Shown: positions 7,920 through 17,210, counted from the first letter of the stretch. The stretch: 50,102 bases of DNA from Hyphomicrobiales bacterium (GCA_002709005.1 PAPH01000068.1:1-50102), one strand, 5' to 3'. Translations and numbers: made by a program. The notes: a model not told the origin generated them from the letters alone.

Positions 7920-8921
7920 TCAGGAGTCGTTCGAGGCCGCGGCGGCGTCGATGAGATCCTTGCCGATGTCGTCCTCGAACTTCGCCCAGACGGGCTTCAT
8001 GGTATCGACCCATTCCTTGCGCTGCTCGGACGAGAGTTCGCGGATGGTACCACCGGCATCGAGGATGTTCTGACGGTTCTTCGCCTCGGTTTCTGCCACC
8101 GCCGCGTTGGCTTCCTGGGTCACCTCATCGACGATCTGCAGGAACTGCGTACGCACGTCGTCATCGAGCCCGTTGAGCCACTCGGTCGAGGTCACCAGCA
8201 GATAGGCCAGAAGCTGGTGGTTGGTTTCGGTGATACCGTCCTGCACCTCGAAGAACTTCTGGGTGTATGTGTTCGACCAGGTGTTCTCCTGCCCATCGAC
8301 GACGCCCGTCTGCAGCGCGCCGTAGACTTCCTTGAAGGCGAGCTTCTGCGCCGATGCGCCCAAAGCCTCGATCATGGCCACGGCCACGTCGGAGGTCTGA
8401 ACGCGGAATTTCAGGCCATTGGCGTCGGAAGGCACCAGAAGCGGCTTGTTGGCAGAGAACTGCTTGAGGCCCGAGGACCAGTAGCCGAGGCCGGTATAGC
8501 CCACGTCTTCCATGACCGTGAGAAGACCCTTGCCCTCTTCCGAATTGATGAAGGTGTCGACGGCCTTGAGGCTTGAAAACAGGAACGGGAGGTCGAACAA
8601 CCGGTATTTCAGCGTATAGGCCTCGAACTTCGCCAGCGAGGGCGCTGCGAGCTGGACGTCGCCGATGAGGAGCGCCTCGAGCACCTTGTCGTCGTCGAAC
8701 AGCGTGGAGTTCGGGAAAACCTCCATGCATGCCTTGCCGTTCATCTCGTCATTGACGCGCTCTGCGAGGCGCGTGGCGGCATCTCCCTTCGGGTGCCCGG
8801 TGGCCGCCACCACGTGGCTGAACTTGATGACCATTTCACCGTCGTCGCACTGGGCAAAGGCCTGCTGCGCGCCAAGGGTGAGTGCTGCGGCCGAAACGGC
8901 GCCGAGAAGTAGCTTCTTCAT
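7920..8921 (-). CDS. dctP: TRAP transporter solute-binding protein (DctP)
   Basis: A 333-residue periplasmic binding protein of the DctP family. It begins with a Sec signal peptide, MKKLLLGAVSAAALTLGAQQ, ending in AFA with cleavage before Q24 or so. Mature-protein signatures are IKFSHVVAATGHPKGDAA (dicarboxylate-binding first strand), FDLPFLFSSLKAVDTFI and KFRVQTSDVAVAMIEALGA, which contains the conserved Arg that salt-bridges substrate carboxylates, then GALQTGVVDGQENTWSN. Length and layout closely follow C4-dicarboxylate-type DctP proteins. With the DctB/DctD pair next door, a C4-dicarboxylate ligand (succinate, malate, fumarate) is the leading inference. GGAGGA lies eight bases before the start. 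Expression probably depends on the sigma-54 promoter at 9059-9076. Confidence 0.93.
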   Translation of the reverse strand: MKKLLLGAVSAAALTLGAQQAFAQCDDGEMVIKFSHVVAATGHPKGDAATRLAERVNDEMNGKACMEVFPNSTLFDDDKVLEALLIGDVQLAAPSLAKFEAYTLKYRLFDLPFLFSSLKAVDTFINSEEGKGLLTVMEDVGYTGLGYWSSGLKQFSANKPLLVPSDANGLKFRVQTSDVAVAMIEALGASAQKLAFKEVYGALQTGVVDGQENTWSNTYTQKFFEVQDGITETNHQLLAYLLVTSTEWLNGLDDDVRTQFLQIVDEVTQEANAAVAETEAKNRQNILDAGGTIRELSSEQRKEWVDTMKPVWAKFEDDIGKDLIDAAAASNDS

Positions 8922-9058
8922 TATGTCTGTCCTCCACTGCCGGACGGAATGCCCGGTCTCGAAACTTGAAGCGAGAATTAAGGGGAGGACAGGCGCACGG
9001 GACCGCAGAGAGAGTGCAGTCCTGCGAGACGGCCTCCCACCATCACGCTCGTACTACT

Positions 9059-9076
9059 CAAGCAACGCCCGTGCCA
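9059..9076 (-). promoter_or_regulatory. Sigma-54 (RpoN) -24/-12 promoter of dctP
   Basis: The minus strand reads TGGCACGGGCGTTGCTTG, matching the consensus TGGCACG-N4-TTGCW at every fixed position, with exactly ten bases between the GG (-24) and GC (-12) dinucleotides. It lies about 140 bp before dctP, giving a leader of about 130 nt. The adjacent gene encodes a GAFTGA-containing sigma-54 activator (DctD), which makes the call strong. Confidence 0.88.
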
Positions 9077-9091
9077 ACTTGACCAATGGCC

Positions 9092-9111
9092 GCAACAACC
9101 CGGTTTGTCGC
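9092..9111. promoter_or_regulatory. Imperfect dyad upstream of the sigma-54 promoter
   Basis: GCAACAA (9092-9098) faces TTGTCGC (9105-9111) with one mismatch, centred about 50 bp upstream of the predicted start. It is a possible DctD or auxiliary site. The evidence is the symmetry and position only. Confidence 0.3.
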
Positions 9112-9169
9112 AGCCTTTGGCCGGCAATCAGCCGATCATGGGCAGGAATCCACCCGCCCGCCGTCGCAA

Positions 9170-9189
9170 ATGGGTAGATTACTACCCAT
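9170..9189. promoter_or_regulatory. Perfect 8-bp inverted repeat over the dctD stop codon
   Basis: ATGGGTAG (9170-9177) and CTACCCAT (9182-9189) form a perfect dyad with a 4-bp spacer. It spans the dctD stop and is centred about 130 bp upstream of the predicted dctP start, a usual distance for an enhancer-like activator site. Without a T-tract it is a poor terminator, so a DctD upstream activator site is the better guess. Confidence 0.4.
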
Positions 9190-10549
9190 CGCGGCTCTCA
9201 TCGGCGGAAATATCCAGCCGGCGCATCTTGTCGTAAAGACCTTTCCTCGAAATCCCCAGCGCCTCGTAGGTGGGCTTCATCGCGCCGTCGTTCCGGGACA
9301 GTTCCGTCAGGATGACGGACCGTTCGAAAGCATCGAGTCTCTCCCCGAGATTGCCGCTTCCGCCTGTGGCCTGTTGCTGGCCCTTGACCTCGAACCCCTG
9401 CCACATGCCGAGCACGAAGCGATCGGCAGCATTTCTCAGTTCACGGACGTTTCCCGGCCAGTCATGCGCCATCAGGCCCGCCTCGAGGGCGGGCGTGACT
9501 TCGGGGATCTCGCGCCGGTAGCGGGCGCGCGCCTCGCGCGCCATCTGGAAGAAGAGAAGCGGGATGTCGTCCTTGCGGTCCCTGAGCGCGGGGATCGTCA
9601 GCGTGATCACGTTGAGCCGGTAATAGAGGTCGCTGCGGAATTTCGCCGGATCGGCCGACAGATCCGATTTCGTCGCCGCCACGAAGCGCACATCGAGCGG
9701 CACCTGCTTGTTGGATCCCAGCCGCTCGATCGCCCGACCCTCGATGGCGCGCAGCAGTTTGGCCTGCAGGTCGAGCGGCATGGATTCGATCTCGTCGAGA
9801 AACACCGTCCCGCCGCTGGCGTGCTCGAGCTTGCCGATCCGAAGCTTCTGCGCGCCGGTAAACGCGCCGGCCTCGTGCCCGAAAAGTTCGGATTCGAAAA
9901 TCTCCGCGGGTACCGCGGCGCAATTGATGGCAACGAAATTGGCGGCCGCGCGCGGTCCGAAATCATGCAGCGCGCGGGCAACCACCTCCTTGCCGGTCCC
10001 GGTCTCGCCGGTGATCAGCACGTCGGCATCGGTATCGGCGATCGCGGCGATCTGGGCTCTCAGACGCTGCATCGCCGGATTGCGGCCGACGAGCCGCGAG
10101 GAGAGTTCGTCCGCGCCTTCCAGTGCGTTGCGCAACACCCGGTTCTCGAGCACCAGCCGCCGCTTCTCGATCGCCCGCTCGACCACCGAGAACAGCCGGT
10201 TGGCCGGAAACGGCTTCTCGATGAAATCATAGGCCCCGGCCCGCATCGCCTCGACCGCCATCTGCACGTCTCCGTGACCGGTGATCAGGATCACCGGCAT
10301 CGTCGGGTCAATCGCCAGAGCCCGCCGCATCGTTTCCAGACCGTCCTGTCCCGGCATGCGGATATCGCAGACGATGACGCCGTAGAGTTCGCGTAGCGGC
10401 AGATCGGCGATCCCGGAGGCATCGCTGTGCGCAGTCACCGTCAGTCCCTCAAGCTCCAGAGACTGGGTGAGCGCGTGCCGCAGATCCGCATCGTCATCGA
10501 CCAGATGAACCACGCGGTCCTCGTTTCTCAGCGGTTTGCCGTCAACCAA
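9182..10549 (-). CDS. dctD: C4-dicarboxylate response regulator, sigma-54 activator (DctD)
   Basis: A 455-residue NtrC-family response regulator. Residues 13-125 form the receiver domain with the phospho-acceptor Asp62 in VCDIRMPGQDG. Residues 150-385 form the AAA+ domain: Walker A GETGTGKE (181-188), the sigma-54 contact loop GAFTGA (228-233) and Walker B FLDEIES (250-256). The C-terminus carries a Fis-type helix-turn-helix, EALGISRKGLYDKMRRL. It is paired with the DctB-like kinase encoded 53 bp upstream. The start codon is TTG, preceded by AAGAGG at eight bases; upstream in-frame codons contain no ATG or GTG before a stop, so TTG is the only reasonable choice. It should activate dctPQM through the sigma-54 promoter just downstream. 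Confidence 0.92.
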   Translation of the reverse strand: MVDGKPLRNEDRVVHLVDDDADLRHALTQSLELEGLTVTAHSDASGIADLPLRELYGVIVCDIRMPGQDGLETMRRALAIDPTMPVILITGHGDVQMAVEAMRAGAYDFIEKPFPANRLFSVVERAIEKRRLVLENRVLRNALEGADELSSRLVGRNPAMQRLRAQIAAIADTDADVLITGETGTGKEVVARALHDFGPRAAANFVAINCAAVPAEIFESELFGHEAGAFTGAQKLRIGKLEHASGGTVFLDEIESMPLDLQAKLLRAIEGRAIERLGSNKQVPLDVRFVAATKSDLSADPAKFRSDLYYRLNVITLTIPALRDRKDDIPLLFFQMAREARARYRREIPEVTPALEAGLMAHDWPGNVRELRNAADRFVLGMWQGFEVKGQQQATGGSGNLGERLDAFERSVILTELSRNDGAMKPTYEALGISRKGLYDKMRRLDISADESRDG

Positions 10550-10602
10550 ATGAACATCCTCTTTTCCGCCTCAACAGCATCTGAAGCGTTGAAAGTCCAG
10601 CC

Positions 10603-12363
10603 TCACACATCGGCCATCGCCTTCGCGTCCGCCGGCAGAAGTTCGACGCGGAACACCGCTCCGCCGTTCTCGCCATTATGCGCGCTTACCTTGCCGCCGA
10701 AATCGCGCACGATGTTGTCGACGATGGACAGCCCGATGCCGATCCCCTCGCCGGTCGCCTTTGTGGTAAAGAAGGGATCGAAAATATGGTCGAGCGCCTG
10801 CTCGGGAATGCCCGGTCCGTTGTCCGAAACCTCGACGATCGCCAGATTCTCCCCTCGCTTCGCTACGATCTCCACCACGCCGCCCGGCCGCTCGCCGATC
10901 GCGTCAACGGCGTTGTTGACCAGATTGACGAAGACCTGTCCCAGCCGCACCCGCCCGCCGGAGACAGTCATCGTATCGATCTCGCCCGACAGCCTGATTT
11001 CGACGCCGGCTTTCCTGGCGCGCGGCCGGGCCAACAGCAGCGCCTCCTCGATGACCGTGCCCAGATGGACGGCTCCCGTCGCCTGTCCCGGCTTGCGGGC
11101 AAACGACAACAATGTCCGCGACAGTTCCGCCATACGGTCGACCAGCCCGTTGATGCGGCCAAGATTGTCACGCGTGACCTCCGCCCGTCCCAGGTCGATG
11201 AACTTCTGTCCATTGTCGGCATAGGAGCGGATGGCTGCCAGCGGCTGGTTGAATTCGTGGCTGATCGCGGCAGACATCTGTCCGAGTGCGGCGAGCTTGG
11301 CTGCCTGAATGAGTTCGGCCTGGGCGGCGCGCAGCTTCGTCTCTGCATCGCGTCTGGTTTCCACCTCACGTGACAGCGACTGGTTGCTCTCCGACAGTGC
11401 CCGGGTGCGGTCGCGCACCACACGTTCGAGCCGCAACGCAGTCGCCTTGTCGGAGCGTGCCTGCAGGATCGTCGTTTCATAGCGCCGCATCAGGATCAGC
11501 GCCACAAGCCCGACAAGCAGGCAGGCGAGCGTCGCAATCGCCCCGGCCGAGGCCCGCGCGCTCATGATCGGAGCGGGATCGGCAAGCACATGCAGCGTCC
11601 AGCCGAGCACCGGCAGGCGCCGGGACATGTCGAGATAGCTCCTGACCTCGCCGTCGGACGGAACGCCGACGCGATCGCCCCGGTCCTGCAGGATCTCGTC
11701 CGCCTCCCGCATCCGCCATCGCGGCACGTTGGCGAGTATGATCGTGTCGTCCTCCTCGGTCACGTAGATCGGGCGATTGGAGAGCGCCCAGGCCGCTTCT
11801 ATGCGAAAGAAATCGACATAGACCACGACGATGCCCACGAGCTTGCCGTTGCGCCTGACGCCTGACGAGAAGGCATAGGCGCGTTGCTCCGGCCCAAGCG
11901 CCAGCATGGCGCGCCCGAGCCTGCCCTGCGAGGCGGCGCTGATGAGGGGTTCGAGCCCCGTCCGGCTCTCAACGAACGGCCCGTTGGCATGGCCGAGAAG
12001 CGCTCCGTCGGGAAAGAAGAAGGCGACGTCGGAGGCCGCCGACATGCCAGTGAGCGCGCCCGCCATGCCCTTGGCCGCAATCGACTGCGGATTGTCCTCC
12101 GCATTCAGGATGAAGAGCGAGGCGACCGATGACTGCCGCGCCAGAAGCGGCGCCATCAGCCGGTACTTGTCGAGAACGCCGGACAGCGTCTCGCTCTGCA
12201 CCGACAGCGTTTCGCCGGCTTCCGCCAGAATATCGCCCTCAGCATTCCGGCCAGCCGTATGAACGGTATAGAAGACGATCGCGAGAGCGATGACCGCCCA
12301 CACCGTGATGAGCACGGTGCGGGCCAGCCGGAAACGCTCTTCTATCTGCAAACGCGAATGCAT
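10603..12363 (-). CDS. dctB: C4-dicarboxylate sensor histidine kinase (DctB)
   Basis: A 586-residue membrane sensor kinase. An N-terminal helix (about residues 14-36, ALAIVFYTVHTAGR region) and a second (ATLACLLVGLVALIL, about residue 285) flank a periplasmic sensor of about 240 residues, the double-PAS/Cache arrangement known for DctB. A coiled-coil linker follows. The H box reads AAISHEFNQPLAAIRSYADN with His369 as the phosphorylated residue; the N, G1 and G2 boxes are visible as NLVNNAVDAIG, SDNGPGIPE and GEGIGIGLSIV. The H-box form with NQPLAAIR is characteristic of the DctB/FixL-like HPK4 group. It presumably phosphorylates DctD, encoded next. Sensing of the TRAP substrate, or of the loaded DctP protein, is inference. 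Confidence 0.92.
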   Translation of the reverse strand: MHSRLQIEERFRLARTVLITVWAVIALAIVFYTVHTAGRNAEGDILAEAGETLSVQSETLSGVLDKYRLMAPLLARQSSVASLFILNAEDNPQSIAAKGMAGALTGMSAASDVAFFFPDGALLGHANGPFVESRTGLEPLISAASQGRLGRAMLALGPEQRAYAFSSGVRRNGKLVGIVVVYVDFFRIEAAWALSNRPIYVTEEDDTIILANVPRWRMREADEILQDRGDRVGVPSDGEVRSYLDMSRRLPVLGWTLHVLADPAPIMSARASAGAIATLACLLVGLVALILMRRYETTILQARSDKATALRLERVVRDRTRALSESNQSLSREVETRRDAETKLRAAQAELIQAAKLAALGQMSAAISHEFNQPLAAIRSYADNGQKFIDLGRAEVTRDNLGRINGLVDRMAELSRTLLSFARKPGQATGAVHLGTVIEEALLLARPRARKAGVEIRLSGEIDTMTVSGGRVRLGQVFVNLVNNAVDAIGERPGGVVEIVAKRGENLAIVEVSDNGPGIPEQALDHIFDPFFTTKATGEGIGIGLSIVDNIVRDFGGKVSAHNGENGGAVFRVELLPADAKAMADV

Positions 12364-12423
12364 CGGCGGACTGTACCGCCTTTGGCCGTCCGGGCAAGCG
12401 GCCCGGAAGATGATCGGCCCTTC

Positions 12424-13128
12424 TCAGGCCTTGGCGGCGGAGACGGTAGCCTCGATGTGATCGACCAGATCGTCGGGGAGGCCGAGCCGGCCGGCAAGCA
12501 GGTCCAGATAGCCGCGCTCGGCGCGGGTATCGGGCTCGATGGCGAGACGCGCGGCGGTAAACATCTCTACCTTCTGCTCGTCGGTTTTCGCGGCCCCGAT
12601 CAGGGCATCGATATCGACAGGTCGCGAGAGCTCGTCTTCGAGGAAGCGAACCGCATCGGGCCCGAGGCCGGCGATTTCCAGCTTGTCGTGGATTCGCTGC
12701 CGCTCAGCGTCATCGATATGGCCGTCGGCGCGCGCGGCCCCGATCATCACCCGGACCAGCGCCAGAGCGAAGCTCTCGTCGATCTGCGAACTGTCGGTGG
12801 TAAATCCGGAATCGGCAGGCGGTTCGATTTGACCGGGAAGCGGCGGCGGTGCACCTGCACTGTCGACCGGCTTGCCGCCGGCCTGATAGTTCTTCCAGGC
12901 CTGGTAGCCGAGACCGGCCACGGCAGCGAGACCGCCGACCCTGAGCGCGCCGCCCGCCAGCGAACGGCCAGGTCCGGTGCCGAGCAGGACGGCTGCGAGC
13001 AAGCCGGTGGCGACGGGATTGTCCTTGGCGAGCTGACCGGCCTTCTGGGCCGTCTGGCCCACCGAACTTTCGGTGCCAGGCACCTTGGAGCCCAGAAACT
13101 GGTCCAGAATTGTCTTCGGGTCGATCAT
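12424..13128 (-). CDS. DUF533 / TerB-like protein (YebE family)
   Basis: A 234-residue protein. The N-terminal third contains a glycine-alanine rich hydrophobic stretch (AKDNPVATGLLAAVLLGTG through AGGALRVGGLAAVAGLGY) that may associate with the membrane. A proline-rich linker and a C-terminal TerB-like helical domain follow, with FALALVRVMIGAARADGHID and DDAERQRIHDKLEIAG; the acidic DGHIDDAE motif is the typical TerB metal-binding-like turn. This layout fits DUF533 (E. coli YebE, an envelope-stress responsive protein). The function is not established. It has its own strong ribosome site (GAGGAGG) and lies 60 bp upstream of dctB on the same strand, so read-through into dctB is possible though a functional link is doubtful. 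Confidence 0.8.
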   Translation of the reverse strand: MIDPKTILDQFLGSKVPGTESSVGQTAQKAGQLAKDNPVATGLLAAVLLGTGPGRSLAGGALRVGGLAAVAGLGYQAWKNYQAGGKPVDSAGAPPPLPGQIEPPADSGFTTDSSQIDESFALALVRVMIGAARADGHIDDAERQRIHDKLEIAGLGPDAVRFLEDELSRPVDIDALIGAAKTDEQKVEMFTAARLAIEPDTRAERGYLDLLAGRLGLPDDLVDHIEATVSAAKA

Positions 13129-13225
13129 TCACACCTCCTCGCTGTCCATCGGGCGCATCATTGCGTCCGAGGATTAGATGGGTGTGACAGCGCGCCGTTG
13201 CAAACGCGATATCTGCGGCAAACCG

Positions 13226-13864
13226 TTAGTTGGCGAGCTTGCAAGCCTCTTCGGCGAGACGGGTGATGCCGTCCCAGTCGCCGGCAGCGACCAGGTTCTT
13301 GGGCGCCACCCAGGATCCGCCGACGCAGACCACGTTCGGCAATGAGAGATAATCCCTGGCGTTTTCGGGAGACACGCCGCCGGTCGGGCAGAACATCGTT
13401 CCGGCGAGCGGCGAGGACAGGGACTTCAGGTAGGACGCGCCACCAGCCTGTTCGGCCGGGAAGAACTTCAACACGTCGTAACCTTCCTCGCGCAGGCTCA
13501 TCACCTCGCTCGGCGTCGCGGCCCCCGGAAGCATCGTCACCTTGGATTTCCGCGCGGCTTCGAGCAGCTCCAGCGTCGCGCCGGGCGAGACGATGAACTG
13601 CGAGCCGGCGTCCTCGGCCGCCTTGTAATCCTGCTTGTTGAGAACGGTCCCCGCCCCTGCGACGGCGCCCTCAACCTCGTTGGCCACAGCGCGGATCGCA
13701 TCCAGCGCCACCGGCGTGCGCAACGTGATCTCGATCGCCTTCAAGCCGCCCTTGACCAGCGCCCGGGCAAGCGGCACGGCATGCTCGACCTTGTCGATGA
13801 CGAGAACCGGCACGACCGGCTGAAGCTTGAGGATCTCGAGCAGACCCGATGTCTTGTCGCGCAT
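13226..13864 (-). CDS. eda: 2-dehydro-3-deoxy-phosphogluconate (KDPG) aldolase
   Basis: A 212-residue class I aldolase, normal for the family. It cleaves KDPG to pyruvate and glyceraldehyde-3-phosphate in the Entner-Doudoroff pathway and often also acts on 4-hydroxy-2-oxoglutarate. Evidence: [16 protein letters not shown] (general-base Glu and phosphate-site Arg and Thr), [12 protein letters not shown] containing the Schiff-base lysine, and [15 protein letters not shown] for phosphate binding. It appears to be a single-gene unit that diverges from trhO. The related KDPGal aldolase is a less likely alternative because the sequence follows Eda motifs throughout. The edd and zwf partners are not in the window. 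Confidence 0.92.
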   Translation of the reverse strand: MRDKTSGLLEILKLQPVVPVLVIDKVEHAVPLARALVKGGLKAIEITLRTPVALDAIRAVANEVEGAVAGAGTVLNKQDYKAAEDAGSQFIVSPGATLELLEAARKSKVTMLPGAATPSEVMSLREEGYDVLKFFPAEQAGGASYLKSLSSPLAGTMFCPTGGVSPENARDYLSLPNVVCVGGSWVAPKNLVAAGDWDGITRLAEEACKLAN

Positions 13865-13978
13865 GAGAAACCCTTTCTCCGCTGAAATTCTGCCTCTCGT
13901 TACCGCCTCGGTCGCAGCTTGTCCATGCGAGCCCCGACCGATTGCCTACCAATCCAAGACAGGATATTGGCGGAGATC

Positions 13979-14935
13979 ATGACCGCACAGCCGTCCAAAG
14001 CCCTTTCGAACCAGCCCGTCGTCGTGGCCGCACTCTATCATTTCGCGCGCCTCGCCGACCACTCTGCCTTGCAGGGTCCACTTCAGGAACTCTGCAACAC
14101 CCACGGCGTCAAGGGGTCGCTGCTCCTCGCCTCGGAAGGGATCAACGGGACGATCGCCGGCAGCCGCGAGGGTATCGACGCGGTGCTCGGCCATATCCGC
14201 GCGATCCCCGGCCTGGCGGAACTCGTGCACAAGGAGAGCGGCGCAGACGCCATGCCCTTCCGCCGCATGAAGGTGCGGCTCAAGAAGGAAATCGTCACCA
14301 TGGGCATCGAGGGCATCGACCCGCTGAAGATCGTCGGCACCTATGTGGAGCCCCGCGACTGGAACGCGTTGATTGCCGACCCCGACACGATCGTCATCGA
14401 CACCCGCAACGACTACGAAGTGGCGATCGGCACGTTCAAGAACGCCATCAATCCCGAGACCGATACCTTCCGGCAATTCCCCGGCTGGGTGGAGAACGCG
14501 GATGTTCTCGACGATCCCGAGGCGATGAAGGACAAGAAGATCGCCATGTTCTGCACCGGCGGCATACGCTGCGAGAAGGCAACCGCCTTCATGAAGGAAA
14601 AGGGCTTCGACAACGTCTTCCATCTGAAGGGCGGCATTCTCAAATATCTCGAGGAGGTTCCGGAAGAAGACAGTCTCTGGGAAGGCAACTGCTTCGTCTT
14701 CGACGAGCGTGTTTCGGTCGGCCATGGCCTCAGGATCGGCGATGACACCCTCTGCCGCGCCTGCCGTCTGCCGCTGACGCCGGAAGACCGCGCCTCACCC
14801 CTTTACGAGGAAGGCGTGTCCTGTCCGCATTGCCATGACGCGCGCAGCGACGAGGACCGCGAACGCTATCGCGCCCGCCACCGGCAGATGCTGGCTGAGA
14901 GGGAAAAGGCTGCCCTGGAGAGTGGCGGAGAATGA
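13979..14935 (+). CDS. trhO: tRNA uridine(34) 5-hydroxylase, rhodanese type (TrhO/YceA)
   Basis: A 318-residue protein of the TrhO family, which uses O2 to hydroxylate uridine 34 of tRNAs on the way to (carboxy)methoxyuridine. An N-terminal acylphosphatase-like domain contains [17 protein letters not shown]. The central rhodanese domain contains [14 protein letters not shown] and the catalytic loop [13 protein letters not shown], which holds the conserved active cysteine. The C-terminal part has a Cys-rich tail ([15 protein letters not shown]). The frame opens at 13919, but the ATG at 13979 with GGAG seven bases upstream is preferred. The stop overlaps the start of the following FAD oxidoreductase (ATGA), an unusual pairing that implies co-translation. 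Confidence 0.92.
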   Translation: MTAQPSKALSNQPVVVAALYHFARLADHSALQGPLQELCNTHGVKGSLLLASEGINGTIAGSREGIDAVLGHIRAIPGLAELVHKESGADAMPFRRMKVRLKKEIVTMGIEGIDPLKIVGTYVEPRDWNALIADPDTIVIDTRNDYEVAIGTFKNAINPETDTFRQFPGWVENADVLDDPEAMKDKKIAMFCTGGIRCEKATAFMKEKGFDNVFHLKGGILKYLEEVPEEDSLWEGNCFVFDERVSVGHGLRIGDDTLCRACRLPLTPEDRASPLYEEGVSCPHCHDARSDEDRERYRARHRQMLAEREKAALESGGE

Positions 14936-16182
14936 GCGCGCCCTCACGCGACGTTCTGGTCATCGGCGCCGGCATCGTTGGCGTCAACATCGCGGCGATG
15001 CTGAGCGAAAACGGCCATCGCGTGCGGATTCTCGATCCGGAGGGCGTGGCCGAAATGGCGAGCCGCGGCAATGCCGCCGCCCTTGCCTTCTCCGACATCA
15101 TGCCGCTCGCCTCGCCGAAGATCATGTGGAAGGCGCCGCGCTGGCTGTTCGACCCGCTCGGCCCTCTCTCGATCCGCCCCTCCTATCTGCCGAGGCTCGT
15201 TCCCTGGCTGACGCGCTTCGCGCTTTCGAGCACGCCCGACCGCGTCGAGGCCTCCGCCGCAGCACAAGCGGCGATGATGGAGCTTGCGGCGAGTGAAACC
15301 TTCGCGCTCGCCGACCGGGCCGACATCGCCGGCATGATCCGCCACGACGGTTCTCTCGAACTTTATGAATCGGAGAGCGAATTCGAGGCGACACTACCCG
15401 GCTGGGACCGGCGCGAAAGAGCCGGCATCGAATTCCGCCATGTGCGCGGCTCCGACCTCGCCGAATTGCAGCCGGGGCTGTCCGAGCGGTTCGTGGCCGG
15501 CACTTTTATCCCCGGCTGGAAGACTGTCTCGGACCCCCGCGACTACGCGCTTGCGGTATGGCGCCATGCCGAGAAATTCGGCGCCAGCCTTGAACGCGGG
15601 AAGGTCGCGCGCCTCGATATCTCGGGCCAGAAGCCGGCCGCCATCCTCGCCGATGGCCGGACGCTGACCGCCCAACGCATCGTCGTGGCGGCGGGCGCAT
15701 GGTCGACACGGCTTCTCGCCGGCACCAAGGCCACCCGGATCCCGCTCGACACCGAGCGCGGCTACAACACGACCCTGCCGAAGGGCGCGTTCGACCTGAA
15801 GCGGCAACTGATCTTCTCCGGCCACGGTTTCGTCATCACCCCGCTCGAGAACGGGGTGCGCGTCGGCGGCGCGGTGGAGTTCGCCGGGCTCGATGCCGCG
15901 CCGAACTACGAGCGCTCCCGGATCATGCTCGACAAGGCGCGCGACTTCCTGCCGGGCCTCGACCCCGCTGGCGGTACGCAGTGGATGGGCTTCCGACCCT
16001 CGCTGCCCGACAGCCTGCCGGTGCTCTCGCGGCTTCCCGAGCGCGATGATATTGTGCTCGCCTTCGGCAACGGCCATCTGGGCCTGACCCAGGCCGCGGC
16101 CATGGGCCGGGTCGTCGCCGATCTGATCGGCGACAAGACACCCGCCATCGATCTCGCCCCGTTCAGGGCCGATCGCTTTTAG
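14932..16182 (+). CDS. FAD-dependent D-amino acid / D-hydroxyproline dehydrogenase
   Basis: A 416-residue DAO/DadA-family flavoenzyme. The dinucleotide-binding motif is IGAGIVG at residues 11-17, and the C-terminal block [13 protein letters not shown] with [15 protein letters not shown] is typical of the DadA and D-hydroxyproline dehydrogenase (HypO-like) group. Known enzymes oxidise D-amino acids to imino or keto acids and pass electrons to the respiratory chain. The next gene encodes a 4-hydroxyproline epimerase with both catalytic cysteines, so cis-4-hydroxy-D-proline is the most likely substrate (inference). The start overlaps the trhO stop by four bases. The remaining genes of hydroxyproline breakdown, deaminase and 2-oxoglutarate-semialdehyde dehydrogenase, are not adjacent; an aldehyde dehydrogenase at 32050 could in principle serve. 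Confidence 0.87.
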   Translation: MSAPSRDVLVIGAGIVGVNIAAMLSENGHRVRILDPEGVAEMASRGNAAALAFSDIMPLASPKIMWKAPRWLFDPLGPLSIRPSYLPRLVPWLTRFALSSTPDRVEASAAAQAAMMELAASETFALADRADIAGMIRHDGSLELYESESEFEATLPGWDRRERAGIEFRHVRGSDLAELQPGLSERFVAGTFIPGWKTVSDPRDYALAVWRHAEKFGASLERGKVARLDISGQKPAAILADGRTLTAQRIVVAAGAWSTRLLAGTKATRIPLDTERGYNTTLPKGAFDLKRQLIFSGHGFVITPLENGVRVGGAVEFAGLDAAPNYERSRIMLDKARDFLPGLDPAGGTQWMGFRPSLPDSLPVLSRLPERDDIVLAFGNGHLGLTQAAAMGRVVADLIGDKTPAIDLAPFRADRF

Positions 16183-16202
16183 CGCTTTCCCCGGAGACCA
16201 AT

Positions 16203-17207
16203 ATGGCGCGCAACACCTTCTTCTGCCTCGACGGCCACACCTGCGGCAATCCCGTCCGTCTTGTAGCGGGCGGCGGCCCGCTGCTCCAGGGATCGACGAT
16301 GCTCGAGCGCCGCGCGCATTTCCTCGCCGAATATGACTGGATCCGCACCGGCCTGATGTTCGAACCGCGCGGTCACGACATGATGTCGGGCTCGATCCTC
16401 TATCCGCCGACGCGCGAGGACTGCGATATTGCCATCCTCTTCATCGAGACCTCGGGCTGCCTGCCCATGTGCGGCCACGGCACCATCGGCACCGTCACCA
16501 TGGCGATCGAGAACGGTCTGGTGACGCCGAAGGAGGAAGGCGTCGTCAATCTCGATACGCCCGCCGGCAAGGTGGTGGCCCGCTATGAGCGCAAGGGTCG
16601 CAAGGTGACCGAAGTGCGGCTGACCAACGTGCCGGCCTATCTGCACGCCGAGAACCTCACCGCCCAATGCCCGGACCTCGGCGAGATAACTGTGGACGTC
16701 GCCTATGGCGGCAATTTCTACGCCATCGTCGAGCCTCAGGAGAATTTCCGTGACATGGCCGATTTCTCCGCCGGCGACCTGGTGCGGATGAGCCCTGGCC
16801 TACGGGCGGCACTGAACGAGAAATACGAGTTCGTCCATCCGGAGAAATCCGACATAAGGGGCCTCAGCCACATCCTGTGGACCGGTGCCCCCACCGTCGA
16901 GGGTGCGACCGCACGCAATGCCGTTTTCTATGGCGACAAGGCAATCGACCGCTCGCCTTGCGGCACCGGCACATCGGCACGGATGGCTCACTGGGCGGCG
17001 AAGGGCAGACTGAAAGCCGGCGACGACTTCATCCACGAATCCATCATCGGGTCCCTCTTCAAGGGCAGGGTGGAAGCCGAAGCGACGGTCGGCGACCGGA
17101 ACGGCATCATCCCGTCGGTCGCCGGATGGGCGGTGGAGACGGGGCGCAATTCCATCGTCATTGATGACGAGGAAGACCCCTTCGCCCATGGCTTCGTGGT
17201 ACGCTGA
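16203..17207 (+). CDS. 4-hydroxyproline 2-epimerase (proline racemase family)
   Basis: A 334-residue proline-racemase-family enzyme. The two catalytic cysteines are both present: Cys90 in LPMCGHGTIG and Cys253 in SPCGTGTSARMA. That argues for epimerase or racemase activity and against the trans-3-hydroxyproline dehydratases, which have Thr or Ser at the second-half or first-half position. The reaction would convert trans-4-hydroxy-L-proline to cis-4-hydroxy-D-proline, the substrate of the flavoenzyme encoded just upstream (20-bp gap). A true proline racemase is possible but less likely in this context. The stop codon is three bases from that of the convergent hydrolase gene. No transporter for hydroxyproline is adjacent. 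Confidence 0.88.
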   Translation: MARNTFFCLDGHTCGNPVRLVAGGGPLLQGSTMLERRAHFLAEYDWIRTGLMFEPRGHDMMSGSILYPPTREDCDIAILFIETSGCLPMCGHGTIGTVTMAIENGLVTPKEEGVVNLDTPAGKVVARYERKGRKVTEVRLTNVPAYLHAENLTAQCPDLGEITVDVAYGGNFYAIVEPQENFRDMADFSAGDLVRMSPGLRAALNEKYEFVHPEKSDIRGLSHILWTGAPTVEGATARNAVFYGDKAIDRSPCGTGTSARMAHWAAKGRLKAGDDFIHESIIGSLFKGRVEAEATVGDRNGIIPSVAGWAVETGRNSIVIDDEEDPFAHGFVVR

Positions 17208-17210
17208 AAC

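Noticed and set aside
9086..10396. 436-residue open frame on the plus strand
   Set aside because: It is antisense to dctD, which has all receiver, AAA+ and HTH motifs.
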